Part shown: in pieces, positions 37,297 through 45,233 of the stretch | Layout: every line of letters begins with the position of its first letter | Position numbering within the stretch: the stretch's first letter is position 1 | Assembly (NCBI GenBank): GCA_000955785.1 | Contig: JYOD01000005.1 | Location: 1 to 52,743 of the forward strand | Direction of reading: 5' to 3' | DNA length: 52,743 nt | Source: Burkholderiaceae bacterium 16 | GTDB taxonomy: Bacteria; Pseudomonadota; Gammaproteobacteria; Burkholderiales; Burkholderiaceae | The notes under the pieces: generated by a model | The model's database searches: none | The model's input: only the letters and a program-made list of their open reading frames with translations | What the model was told of the DNA's origin: nothing | Made by a program: the position numbers and the translations under genes

Positions 37297-37704
37297 TCAG
37301 ACGCCCAGGGCGGCGATACCTGCGCGCGCGATCTGTGCGTCTTCGGTCGACTTCACGCCCGACACCCCAACCGCACCCACGACCTGGTCATTGACCACGA
37401 TAGGCACACCACCCTCCAGCATGCCTTGCATCACAGGCGCGGTCATGAACGAGTGACGGCCGTTATTGATCATGTCTTCGTAGACCTTCGACTCGCGACG
37501 GCCCAGCGACGACGTACGTGCCTTCTCGGTAGCGATGTAGCTCGAGATCGGCGCAGCGCCATCCAGGCGTTGCAGCGCCAGCAGGTGGCCGCCGTCGTCC
37601 ACGATGGCGATCGACACCGCCCAGTGGTGATTCTTGGCCTCGAGCTCGGCTGCGGCCAGCGCCTTCTTCACATCATCTGCCGTCAGCACGGTTTTTTGCT
37701 GCAT
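37297..37704 (-). CDS. GlcG/HbpS-type heme-binding domain protein (DUF336)
   Basis: A 135-residue protein of the GlcG/HbpS family: LTADDVKKALAAAELEAKNH, VSIAIVDDGGHLLALQRLDG, APISSYIATEKARTSSLGRR, and the Gly-rich end GGVPIVVNDQVVGAVGVSGV. Some members bind heme or degradation products; others act in glycolate/propanediol operons. TCGAGGAGAG precedes the ATG at 37704. It lies next to hemP but on the opposite strand, convergent, so the link with heme is suggestive only. Confidence 0.82.
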   Translation of the reverse strand: MQQKTVLTADDVKKALAAAELEAKNHHWAVSIAIVDDGGHLLALQRLDGAAPISSYIATEKARTSSLGRRESKVYEDMINNGRHSFMTAPVMQGMLEGGVPIVVNDQVVGAVGVSGVKSTEDAQIARAGIAALGV

Positions 37705-37800
37705 ACCACTCTCCTCGAAAATCGTTTCAATGAGCCGGAAGTATAGCGCCACGGCCCTTGGCATGACCATGGGCCCGGCGGTCCGCGCCAGGCCCGCAAA

Positions 37801-37835
37801 AAGCAAAAGACCCGCGTCTGGCGGGTCTTTTGCTT
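37801..37835 (-). terminator. Strong bidirectional terminator
   Basis: AAGCAAAAGACCCGC and GCGGGTCTTTTGCTT are perfect 15-bp arms around a five-base loop. It can end the minus-strand repeat-protein gene at 37899. A second perfect hairpin (CCGTGGCCC / GGGCCACGG, 37861-37881) lies between that stop codon and this one. Confidence 0.82.
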
Positions 37836-37898
37836 TACTACGGTTGCCGTGTGCGGACTGCCGTGGCCCTCAGGGCCACGGACCTGCGTCCCGCGAAC

Positions 37899-38156
37899 TC
37901 AGGCGCCGTCGCTGAACTGGTCGCGGCGATCGCCAACCTTGGCGCCGTCGGTGAACGGATCCACCTTGCGAGCGCCGTCGGTGAAAGGATCGACCTTGCC
38001 CATCTTGGCGCCATCGGTGTAGGGATCAACCTTGCCAATCTTGGCGCCATCGGTGTACGGGTCACGCTTGTTGACGCCTGCGGCAAAAGCGGATGCGGAA
38101 AGTGCGGTGAGGGCGGTCAGTGCTGCAATCGCCACCAGGGTGTTCTTGATTTTCAT
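37899..38156 (-). CDS. Secreted DP[YF]TDGA-repeat protein, 85 aa
   Basis: A small exported protein: signal peptide MKIKNTLVAIAALTALTALS then ASAFA, followed by a mature part made almost wholly of five repeats of about 11-12 residues: RDPYTDGAKIGK, VDPYTDGAKMGK, VDPFTDGARK, VDPFTDGAKVGDR and the diverged RDQFSDGA. Each unit has two Asp, an aromatic, Thr/Ser, Gly and usually Lys. No enzyme domain is seen. It may bind a cation or polymer in the periplasm, or be a structural filler; none of this is shown. Terminators follow on the minus strand. Confidence 0.75.
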   Translation of the reverse strand: MKIKNTLVAIAALTALTALSASAFAAGVNKRDPYTDGAKIGKVDPYTDGAKMGKVDPFTDGARKVDPFTDGAKVGDRRDQFSDGA

Positions 38157-38381
38157 GGGCGGGTCCTCTTGGGAATCGTGCTGGCTGAAAAGGCACCGGA
38201 TGCGATAGCTTGCGGAATCTTTTCATCACGGTGTCACAGCAGCAGTATAGGTGGAAACCCTAATAAGGATATGAGCAACGGTTTGACCTGACTCTTCAAA
38301 TTTTTTGACCCCACTCCCGACTATGGAACCTTAGCCGCCTAGCCGCCCCCAGTTTGCCTTTCCAAGCCGCGCCCGAAATAC

Positions 38382-38406
38382 AAAGGGGCCCCGGAGGGCC
38401 CCTTTT
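38382..38406 (-). terminator. Terminator of the Tyr/Pro/Gly-rich protein gene
   Basis: AAAGGGGCCC and GGGCCCCTTT form a perfect 10-bp stem with a four-base loop; minus-strand reading ends in TTTGTATTT. It lies about 30 nt past the 38437 gene. Confidence 0.75.
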
Positions 38407-38436
38407 AACAACCTGCGCGGCGCAGGTCATTCATGC

Positions 38437-38796
38437 TTATCGCCAGTGGCGATGGCCATGTCCATGCCCATGTCCCGGTGGGCCATAGTAGCCTCGTCCA
38501 TAATAGCCACCGCCATAATAGCCACCGCCATAGTAGCGCGGACCGTAGTAGGCAGGGCCAGGACCGTAATAAACGGGGGCGGGACGCACCACGACCGCGG
38601 GCGGTCCGTAGTAGACCGGCGCCGGTGCCACGACCACGGGCGGCCCGGCGACATAGGCAGGCGGCGGATAATAAGCCGGGCCACCCACGACCACGCCAGG
38701 CACACCGATCGCCACGCCAACGCTCACATGAGCCATTGCCGCACCCGATGCCAGCGCTCCAAGCAAAGCGAGTCCTGCGAGCAACCAACGTTTCAT
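38437..38796 (-). CDS. Secreted Tyr/Pro/Gly-rich protein, 119 aa
   Basis: Signal peptide MKRWLLAGLALLGALASG then AAMA, followed by a low-complexity mature part: GGPAYYPPPAYVAGPPVVVA, repeated APVYYGP units, a GGYYGGGYYGRGYYGPPG stretch and a His/Gly tail ending HRHWR. Such proteins are common in Burkholderiales and are probably envelope or surface associated; the His-rich tail could bind metal. The function is unknown. The start at 38796 gives the signal peptide; 38814 would add six residues. Confidence 0.72.
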   Translation of the reverse strand: MKRWLLAGLALLGALASGAAMAHVSVGVAIGVPGVVVGGPAYYPPPAYVAGPPVVVAPAPVYYGPPAVVVRPAPVYYGPGPAYYGPRYYGGGYYGGGYYGRGYYGPPGHGHGHGHRHWR

Positions 38797-39005
38797 GATC
38801 CTTGCCTCGTGCAAGTCGTTATTTGATAAGCCGTATTGTAGGTTCTTGGGAAATTCCAGGTGAAACCGTGCGCGCTACATTGTTACCAGGCGTAACAACA
38901 GACACTTGGCCGCGTTCCGCCTCAGCACCTGACGCCAATCTGGGCTAGTACCCGCGCGAAGCTTGCATCACCGCGCCCAACCGACCACAATACCGGGCTT
39001 GCCGT

Positions 39006-39092
39006 GCGGCCGTGGAGAAATTGGTAGACTCAGCAGACTTAAAATCTGCCGCCTTTCCGGGCTTACGGGTTCGACCCCCGTCGGCCGCACCA
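39006..39092 (+). tRNA. tRNA-Leu(TAA)
   Basis: An 87-nt tRNA including CCA. The acceptor stem GCGGCCG pairs with CGGCCGC. The anticodon arm CAGACTTAAAATCTG carries anticodon TAA, read as UAA for leucine UUA. A variable arm CGCCTTTCCGGGCTT (class II) and T arm ACGGGTTCGACCCCCGT follow. Confidence 0.97.
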
Positions 39093-39148
39093 GCATCCAC
39101 CTCGCCAGCCCCGCCCAACGCATCCAGCCCGCGACCGCATCAGCCCGA

Positions 39149-40240
39149 TCAGGCCACCGCCGCGCACAGCAGCGCACCCCCTACCACCAGGAATACAAAC
39201 AGCAGGCCAGCCAGCACCAGGGGCTTGCGTCCGGCGCGCAGCAAGGTGCCGATGCGGGTGTGCAGGCCAATCGCCAGCATCGCGCAAGCGAGCAGCCAGT
39301 TATCGAACGCCAGCAGGGTGGGCTTCCAGTCCTCGGGCACAAGGCCGGCGGAATGTACCGCCATGACCGCCACGAAGCCCACGGCGAACCACGGCACGGC
39401 CTTCAGGATCGCGCCCCAAGGCCGCGCGCCGGCTACCCTTGCGCCCTCGGCCCCGGTGGCACCCTTCGGCCACAGTGCGAGCACCAGCAGCAACGGCCCC
39501 AGCGCCAGTACGCGCACCATCTTCGTGACTACCGCGGCGTCCGCAGTGGCATCGCTGACCATCTTGCCCGACGCGATTACCTGAGCCACCTCGTGCAGGG
39601 TGGCGCCGGTATAGATACCGAACGTGCGCTCACTGATTGCCAGGTGCCAGTGCTGCGTGGCCAGTTCAAACAGATAGGGATACAGCAGCATGCCCGCCGT
39701 GCCAAACAACACCACGGTGGCCACGGCGACAGCCGTCTGACGGTCGTCGGTGCGTACGACCGACGCGACCGCGATAGCCGCAGCGGCTCCACAGACCGCG
39801 CTGCCCGCGCTGACGAGGATCGCTTCCCGGCGGGTCAGTCCAAGCAGCGAGGAACCGATCCAGACGCCCAACAGCATGGTCGACACCAGCATGGCCAAAG
39901 GTACCAGCACGCCGGCAAGGCCAAGGTCGGCGATGGCGCCGAAGGTCAGCCGCAGGCCGTACAGCGCCACGCCGAGCCGCAGCAACTGCTGTCGCGCCAG
40001 TTGCATGCCGGGCCCCAGCGGGGTCAGCCAGCGTTGCGGCAAGGTATTGCCGGCCACCATGCCGGCAAACATGGCTAGCGTCAGCGCGCTCAAGCCGAGG
40101 TGCGAGAAGGCCGGGTGGGCCGAGAAGACCATGGCCAGCCAGGCGATGAAACCCAAGGGCACCAGGGTCAGGATCCTTGTCGGCCATGATGGCGGCTGGG
40201 CGCCGAGACTGGCAACTGCGGTCGAAGAGGTGGTGGACAT
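39149..40240 (-). CDS. yeiH: YeiH-type (UPF0324) membrane protein
   Basis: A 363-residue protein with about ten membrane segments. UPF0324 landmarks are FAGMVAGNTLPQRWLTPLGP, LGVALYGLRLTFGAIADLGL, VSAGSAVCGAAAAIAVASVV, and the TGATLHEVAQVIASGKMVSD segment. Start at MSTTSSTAV (40240). It is divergent from a LysR-type gene, as E. coli yeiH is from yeiE. The transported substance is not firmly known; a role with sulfite or other anions has been proposed for related pairs. Confidence 0.86.
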   Translation of the reverse strand: MSTTSSTAVASLGAQPPSWPTRILTLVPLGFIAWLAMVFSAHPAFSHLGLSALTLAMFAGMVAGNTLPQRWLTPLGPGMQLARQQLLRLGVALYGLRLTFGAIADLGLAGVLVPLAMLVSTMLLGVWIGSSLLGLTRREAILVSAGSAVCGAAAAIAVASVVRTDDRQTAVAVATVVLFGTAGMLLYPYLFELATQHWHLAISERTFGIYTGATLHEVAQVIASGKMVSDATADAAVVTKMVRVLALGPLLLVLALWPKGATGAEGARVAGARPWGAILKAVPWFAVGFVAVMAVHSAGLVPEDWKPTLLAFDNWLLACAMLAIGLHTRIGTLLRAGRKPLVLAGLLFVFLVVGGALLCAAVA

Positions 40241-40319
40241 GGCGGGATCCCTTACCCCTGCAGCCGGAGGGCTTCGGGGCGCAAATTGAGCATGTCCCAA
40301 GCCTACTAAGCTGGCGAAA

Positions 40320-40355
40320 ACCTGTAAAACAGGTAATATCGTTATACATTACCTG
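40320..40355. promoter_or_regulatory. LysR-type operator between yeiH and its regulator
   Basis: CAGGTAAT (40330-40337) and ATTACCTG (40348-40355) are perfect 8-bp inverted repeats 10 nt apart. A third half-site, ACCTG at 40320-40324, pairs with the first CAGGT (5-nt spacer). The site ends 10 nt before the LysR gene start, as expected for an autoregulatory recognition site shared with the divergent yeiH promoter. Confidence 0.65.
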
Positions 40356-40365
40356 AATTTCAGAT

Positions 40366-41268
40366 ATGAATCAGCGCCCTCTCCGCCTGACCCTTCGCCA
40401 GCTCTCCGTCTTCGTCGCGGTTGCGCAGCACGGCAGCACTGTCGCGGCGGCCGACGCGCTGGCGATGTCTCAATCCGCCGTGAGCGCGGCACTGGCAGAT
40501 CTGGAGAGCGCGCTGGGCGGCGCATTGTTTGACCGGGTTGCGCGCCGCCTCAGCATCAATGAGACCGGCCGCCTGTTTTTCCCGCGTGCGCTTTCGCTGC
40601 TGGATCAGGCCCATGAACTCGAGCGCTTCACCGTCCAGCCCGGCGTCCAACTGCGCATTGCCGCCAGCAATACCATCGGCAGCTATATCCTGCCCGGCTT
40701 GCTCGCGGGCTTTCGCCACGCGCAGAGCGGGCCTTGCGCGCTCGACATGCGCATCGGCAACACCCGCGAAGTGCTGCAGGCGCTGCTCCAGTTCGAAGCG
40801 GATATCGGGCTGATCGAAGGCACCTGCCACGAGCGCGACCTGCGCAGCGCCCATTGGCGCGACGATGTGATGGTGGTAGTGGTCAGTCCCGCACACCCGC
40901 TGGCAAGCAGGCAGGGCGACCTTGAAGCCTTGCGCGATGCGGACTGGATTGTGCGCGAACCCGGCTCGGGGACACGCGAGATCATCGAGCAACGCCTGGC
41001 CCCCCTCTTGGGCGAACTGCGTTTTGCCCTGGAACTGGGCAATTCCGAGGCCATCAAACGTGCCGTGATGAGCGGCTATGGTGTGAGCTGCCTGTCACTG
41101 CAAGTCGTGGAAGACGAATTGCAGCGGGGTACCCTGGTAGCGCTGCGCGAAGGCTTGCCCGAGGTAGTGAGACCGTTGCATCTGGTGGTCCACCAGGACA
41201 AATACCCGACGCAGGGCCTGCTGGCCTTCACCGAGTATCTCCGCCGCGACGCTGCCGGTGGCCACTGA
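40366..41268 (+). CDS. LysR-family transcriptional regulator (YeiE-like)
   Basis: A 300-residue regulator. The winged helix is LRQLSVFVAVAQHGSTVAAA followed by DALAMSQSAVSAALADLESA; the effector-binding domain contains LRIAASNTIGSYILPGLLAG and GIGL-like EADIGLIEG. Divergent from yeiH with an inverted-repeat operator between them, so it probably controls that gene and itself. The effector is not evident. Confidence 0.9.
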   Translation: MNQRPLRLTLRQLSVFVAVAQHGSTVAAADALAMSQSAVSAALADLESALGGALFDRVARRLSINETGRLFFPRALSLLDQAHELERFTVQPGVQLRIAASNTIGSYILPGLLAGFRHAQSGPCALDMRIGNTREVLQALLQFEADIGLIEGTCHERDLRSAHWRDDVMVVVVSPAHPLASRQGDLEALRDADWIVREPGSGTREIIEQRLAPLLGELRFALELGNSEAIKRAVMSGYGVSCLSLQVVEDELQRGTLVALREGLPEVVRPLHLVVHQDKYPTQGLLAFTEYLRRDAAGGH

Positions 41269-41286
41269 ACGGCCGCGCTCCTGCGC

Positions 41287-42525
41287 TCAGGCCGGCTGCG
41301 GATCGCCCTCGTCCGCTTGCCTGGCGTTGTAGCGGTCGAGCAGGTGGAACAACAGCGGATTGAGCATGATGGATAGCAGCGCGCCAGCCAGGATGAGTGC
41401 CTGCCCGCGCTCGGGCAGGATCTTCAGGTAGACGCCAAGGCCGGCAAGGATAAAGGAGAACTCGCCGATCTGAGCCAGGCTGACCGCGATGGTCATGCCG
41501 GTACGGGTGGAATGCCCGAACACCCGCACGATGCAAAGCGCGGCGAGCGATTTACCCACCACGATGATAAACAGCGTGGCCAGCACGCCCCAGGGATCGG
41601 TGATCAGCACCATGGGGTTGAACAACATCCCGACCGAGACGAAGAACAGCACCGAGAACGCATCGCGCAGCGGCAGCGACTCCTCGGCCGCGCGATGGCT
41701 GAACTCGGACTCCGCCAGCACCATGCCGGCAAAGAACGCCCCAAGCGCGAACGACACGCCGAACAGCGAATAGGCGCCGAAGGCCACGCCAAGCGCGGTA
41801 GCCAGCACCGCGAGCCGGAACAACTCACGGCTGCCGGTCCAGACGATGCGTTCCAGCATCCACGGAATAAAGCGTCGGCCGATCACCAGCATGACGGCGA
41901 CGAAGGCGGCCACCTTGCCCAGAGTGGCGAGCACGGTGAACAAGATCTCGCCCGAGCCTGGCGCGGCGGCATCCGGGCCCGCCACATCGCCAGACGGCAT
42001 CAGCAAGCCGGCGAGTGCCGGCAGCAGAACCAGCGTCAGCACCATGGCCAGGTCTTCCACGATCAGCCACCCGACCGCGATCCGGCCCTGCGGCGACTCA
42101 ACCAGTTCGCGCTCCTGCAACGCCTTGAGCAGCACCACGGTGCTCGCCACCGAAAGTGCCAGCCCAAAGACCAGGCCAGGCCCCCACTCCCACCCAAAGC
42201 CCCAGGCCGCGCCCATGCCAAGCATGGTGGCGATGGCGATCTGCACCACAGCGCCAGGAATGGCGATCTTCTTCACCGCCATCAGGTCCTTTAGGGAAAA
42301 ATGCAGCCCAACCCCGAACATCAGCAGGATCACCCCTAGCTCCGCCAGTTCGGGAGCTAACGCCTGGTCAGCGGTATAGCCCGGCGTATGCGGTCCAACC
42401 ACGATCCCCGCGCACAGGTAGCCGATCAGCGGAGGCAGCTTGAGCCGGTTGGCCAGCGCGCCAAGAATAAACGCCAGGACGAGGCCGCCGACGATGGTGC
42501 TGATGAGCGGGGTAGCGTGATGCAT
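41287..42525 (-). CDS. KefB/YbaL-type cation:proton antiporter without RCK domain
   Basis: A 412-residue CPA2-family antiporter with about twelve membrane segments: GGLVLAFILGALANRLKLPP, ELGVILLMFGVGLHFSLKDL, ALSVASTVVLLKALQE, and FGVSFALGAFFAGMVLAESE. It stops after LLFHLLDRYNARQADEGDPQ PA, where YbaL/KefB proteins (about 560-600 residues) continue into an NAD-binding TrkA-N (RCK) domain. The ending looks natural rather than frameshifted, so gating may differ or need a separate partner. Start MHHATPLIST (42525). Confidence 0.85.
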   Translation of the reverse strand: MHHATPLISTIVGGLVLAFILGALANRLKLPPLIGYLCAGIVVGPHTPGYTADQALAPELAELGVILLMFGVGLHFSLKDLMAVKKIAIPGAVVQIAIATMLGMGAAWGFGWEWGPGLVFGLALSVASTVVLLKALQERELVESPQGRIAVGWLIVEDLAMVLTLVLLPALAGLLMPSGDVAGPDAAAPGSGEILFTVLATLGKVAAFVAVMLVIGRRFIPWMLERIVWTGSRELFRLAVLATALGVAFGAYSLFGVSFALGAFFAGMVLAESEFSHRAAEESLPLRDAFSVLFFVSVGMLFNPMVLITDPWGVLATLFIIVVGKSLAALCIVRVFGHSTRTGMTIAVSLAQIGEFSFILAGLGVYLKILPERGQALILAGALLSIMLNPLLFHLLDRYNARQADEGDPQPA

Positions 42526-43013
42526 GCGTTCTGGGTTCCTCGTGGGTGGCCATGACGGCGTTGACTGGATGACCTCGCCCGCCCTCCCCCGCAAGCACCC
42601 GGCGGGGACCACAAAGGAGCCCCTTGCCTTGCTTGCGGCGTCGAGCGCCGCGCAGTGGCCAGGAGGTACCGCGCTGATTGAGGGAAAACGGGAACGGGAG
42701 TCTTACAGAGCCCGGGGGCAATCGCGCGGCAGTGATCCATCCGGACAATGGCGCACAGTTCAGGCCGGAAATCCCCTGAACGCCCCGCGAAGACTACGAT
42801 ATGGAATGTAACACGATCATCACTGCGGCAAAGCGTGGAAGCGGGGTGGATATCGCCCTTTCATGTTCCAGCTTGCGCGCACGGCACTGAACAGACGCGT
42901 ATTGAGGGAGCGGTCCGCAGTGATGACAACCCGGTAGGAAGAAAGACAACAGCACCGCGGGACAGGCCCGGAGACCAGCCGGATGTCGCACCCGCCGCCA
43001 CCTAGCCTGGCTT
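42526..43013. other. Intergenic region without a recognisable gene
   Basis: 488 bases between the antiporter start and the chemoreceptor fragment. Short open frames on both strands here have no recognisable content. It must hold the antiporter promoter. It may also carry decayed sequence linked to the disturbed locus to the right. Confidence 0.4.
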
Positions 43014-43920
43014 TCACAAAATCGTGGCCAGCCGGAACGTCGCCACCGTATCGCGCAACTTGTGGGCCTGCTCGTCCAGCGACTGCGCAGCCGCGGCCGC
43101 CTGCTCGACCAGGGCGGCATTCTGCTGCGTCACCTGATCCATCTGTCCGACCGCCAGGTTGACCTGTTCGATCCCCGTGCTCTGCTCCCTGGAAGCGGCG
43201 GCAATTTCGCCGATGATGTCCGACACCTTTTTCACGGCCAGGCGGATCTCATTCATGGTTCGCCCGGCATCCTCCGCCTGTGTCGAGCCGGTGCATACCG
43301 TATTGACCGCCCGTATCGATCAGGTCCTTGATCTCCTTGGCCGCGCTGGATGAACGCTGCGCCAGGCTCCGCACCTCGCCCGCCACCACCGCGAAGCCGC
43401 GGCCCTGTTCGCCGGCGCGCGCCGCTTCCACGGCAGCATTGAGCGCCAGGATATTGGTTTGGAAGGCAATGCCTTCGATCAGCGAGGTAATTTCGGCGAT
43501 GCGGGTGGAACTCGTGCTGATCGCACCCATGGTATCCACCATCCGCTGCACCGCCGTGCTGCCGTGCACCGCCACGTCGGCTGCATTGCCTGCCAGGCCG
43601 CTGGCCTGACGCGCATTGTCGGCATTCTGCCGCACGGTCACCGCCAACTCTTCCATGCTGGCTGCGGACTGTTCCAGCGATGCCGCCTGCTGTTCCGTGC
43701 GCGAGGAAAGGTCCGCATTGCCGGCGGCGATCTGATGGGCCGCCGTGCTCACCGAATCGGTTGACATGCGCACCTCCGCCAGCGCCGAAGCGACGCGCCC
43801 CATCAATTGATTGAAGGCAATCGCCGTCCGCCCAATCTCATCCTCGTGCCGCACCGGCACGCGCCGGCTGAGGTCCAGCGATTCGCTGACGTAGTGCAAG
43901 GTTTGCTCGATCTCCGCTAG
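43014..43920 (-). pseudogene. Chemoreceptor (MCP) C-terminal fragment, frameshifted
   Basis: Encodes the HAMP end ([20 protein letters not shown]) and cytoplasmic signalling domain of a methyl-accepting chemotaxis protein, including the conserved tip [20 protein letters not shown] and [20 protein letters not shown]. Reading breaks near 43310-43330: after KEIKDLID the first frame runs to a stop at 43249, while the correct continuation ([20 protein letters not shown] and onward to TVATFRLATIL) is in another frame. The 5' end is cut off exactly at an IS5-family element. The matching N-terminal part may be the fragment at 51738-52370. Confidence 0.88.
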
Positions 43921-45114
43921 GGATGGTGTCCAAGTAACCAGGTCAGCGAAGCTGAACTGACCATACGAGTGCCGCCAGATGAAATCGAGGAGCCATTTCA
44001 CGCCAATCCGATGCCAATTTCGGCATGAATGCGGACGATTTCGCCCCCGTTTCGGGTCTGCTTCCCGATTCCGGGCGCACTCATCCCTTGGCTGCCTGCA
44101 AAATTCGTCGGCGCATCATCCACAGATTGCTCAAGGCAAACAGTGTGTGCAGTTGCTGCGTGTTTTTCATTAACCCACGGTAGCGCACCTTGAGGTGGCC
44201 GAACTGGCGCTTGATGACGCGAAACGGGTGCTCCGCCTTGGCGCGAATGTGCGCGCTTTGACGCGTTCGAGCTCGTCGCGCGCCTTGCCCATCGGGGTGT
44301 CCTTATCCAAGGCGCGGCGCTTGCCGGGGCGCATCGCGACGTGCCAGTTCGCCGCGATGTCTTGCGTCTCGCCGCGCTTTTCCACACCTTGGTAACCCGC
44401 ATCACGGAATACGTCAGTCTCGTCGCCATGCACCAGGGCGTGGGCTTGCGTGACATCGTTGACGTTGGCGGCCGTGCCCACCACCGTGTGCACCAGGCCC
44501 GAGTCGGCATCCACACCAATGTGAGCCTTCATGCCGAAGTGCCATTGGTTTCCCTTCTTGGCCTGGTGCATCTCAGGGTCGCGCTCTCCCGATTTGTTTT
44601 TGGTCGAACTCGGCGCCGCGATGAGCGTGGCGTCCACCGCCGTGCCTTCTTTAAGCATGTAGCCGCGGGCAGTGAGTTGCTCGTTGACGGTCTTGAGAAA
44701 TTGCTCGGCCAGTTGATGGCGCTCGAGCAGATGCCGAAAGCGCAGGATGCTGAGGCGGTCGGGAAGGCGGCTCATGCCACCCAAGGCAGCGAATTCACGG
44801 TACGGAGGCGTGTCATACAACGCTTCCTCCATGGCCACGTCGCTCAGACCAAACCACTGCTGCAGAAGGTGGATGCGTAGCATCGCCTCAACAGGAAATG
44901 GCGGACGTCCCGTTGCTTTGGTCGGCGCGTGCGGCGCAATCAGCGCCACGAATTCACGCCACGGCACCACGCGTTCCATCTCGTCAAGAAACACGCGCTT
45001 GCGCGTGCGCCGATTGCTCAAGTCCAAGCCGAGGTCTGTCTGTTTCATGCGTTCATTGTGGCTACCAAGCCTGCTCATGGATATCAGGCCTTGTGCGGGT
45101 TTTGAACACAATCC
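43921..45114 (-). mobile_element. IS5-family insertion sequence, 1,194 bp
   Basis: Both ends are visible. The left end begins GGATGGTGTCCAA, and the right end, read inward, begins GGATTGTGTTCAA (11 of 13 identical). Flanks are CTAG (43917-43920) and TTAG (45115-45118), fitting the YTAR target of IS5 elements. The length matches IS5 (about 1.2 kb). The left end sits inside the MCP reading frame; the right side borders the pilin cluster instead of the rest of the MCP gene, so rearrangement followed insertion. Confidence 0.82.
44081..45048 (-). pseudogene. IS5-family transposase with a frameshift
   Basis: The product starts MKQTDLGLDLSNRRTRKRVF and has DDE-type landmarks: GTAVDATLIAAPSSTKNKSG, GMKAHIGVDADSGLVHTVVG and, in the last third, a FRDAGYQGVEKRGE segment. 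Near 44262-44268 two extra bases (GCGCGC where GCGC is expected) shift the frame after ELERVKA. The proper ending ([20 protein letters not shown] through to QAAKG) follows in another frame. Unless ribosomal frameshifting repairs this, the transposase is inactive. Confidence 0.85.
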
Positions 45115-45121
45115 TTAGTAG

Positions 45122-45147
45122 GTGCCCACGTTGATTTACGTGGGCAC
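45122..45147 (-). terminator. Hairpin after pilV
   Basis: GTGCCCACGT and ACGTGGGCAC are perfect 10-bp arms with a six-base loop (tgattt), lying between the IS right end and the pilV stop. No T-run follows. It may serve as an operon terminator or be a repeat of its own. Confidence 0.5.
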
Positions 45148-45233
45148 GCAGCATTCCATTCGCGAGGCGAAGACGTCAGATGCCGATTCTCGATCGCTCA
45201 CCCTTACTCTTCAGCATTCCGCAAGGAGGGAGA

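Noticed and set aside
42524..43005. Short plus-strand frames between the antiporter and the MCP fragment
   Set aside because: No recognisable content, no ribosome sites, composition like a non-coding spacer.
43921..44001. Start of the MCP fragment at 44001 ([12 protein letters not shown])
   Set aside because: This stretch is the 3' end of the IS element, as shown by its terminal repeat at 43921, and is not chemoreceptor sequence.
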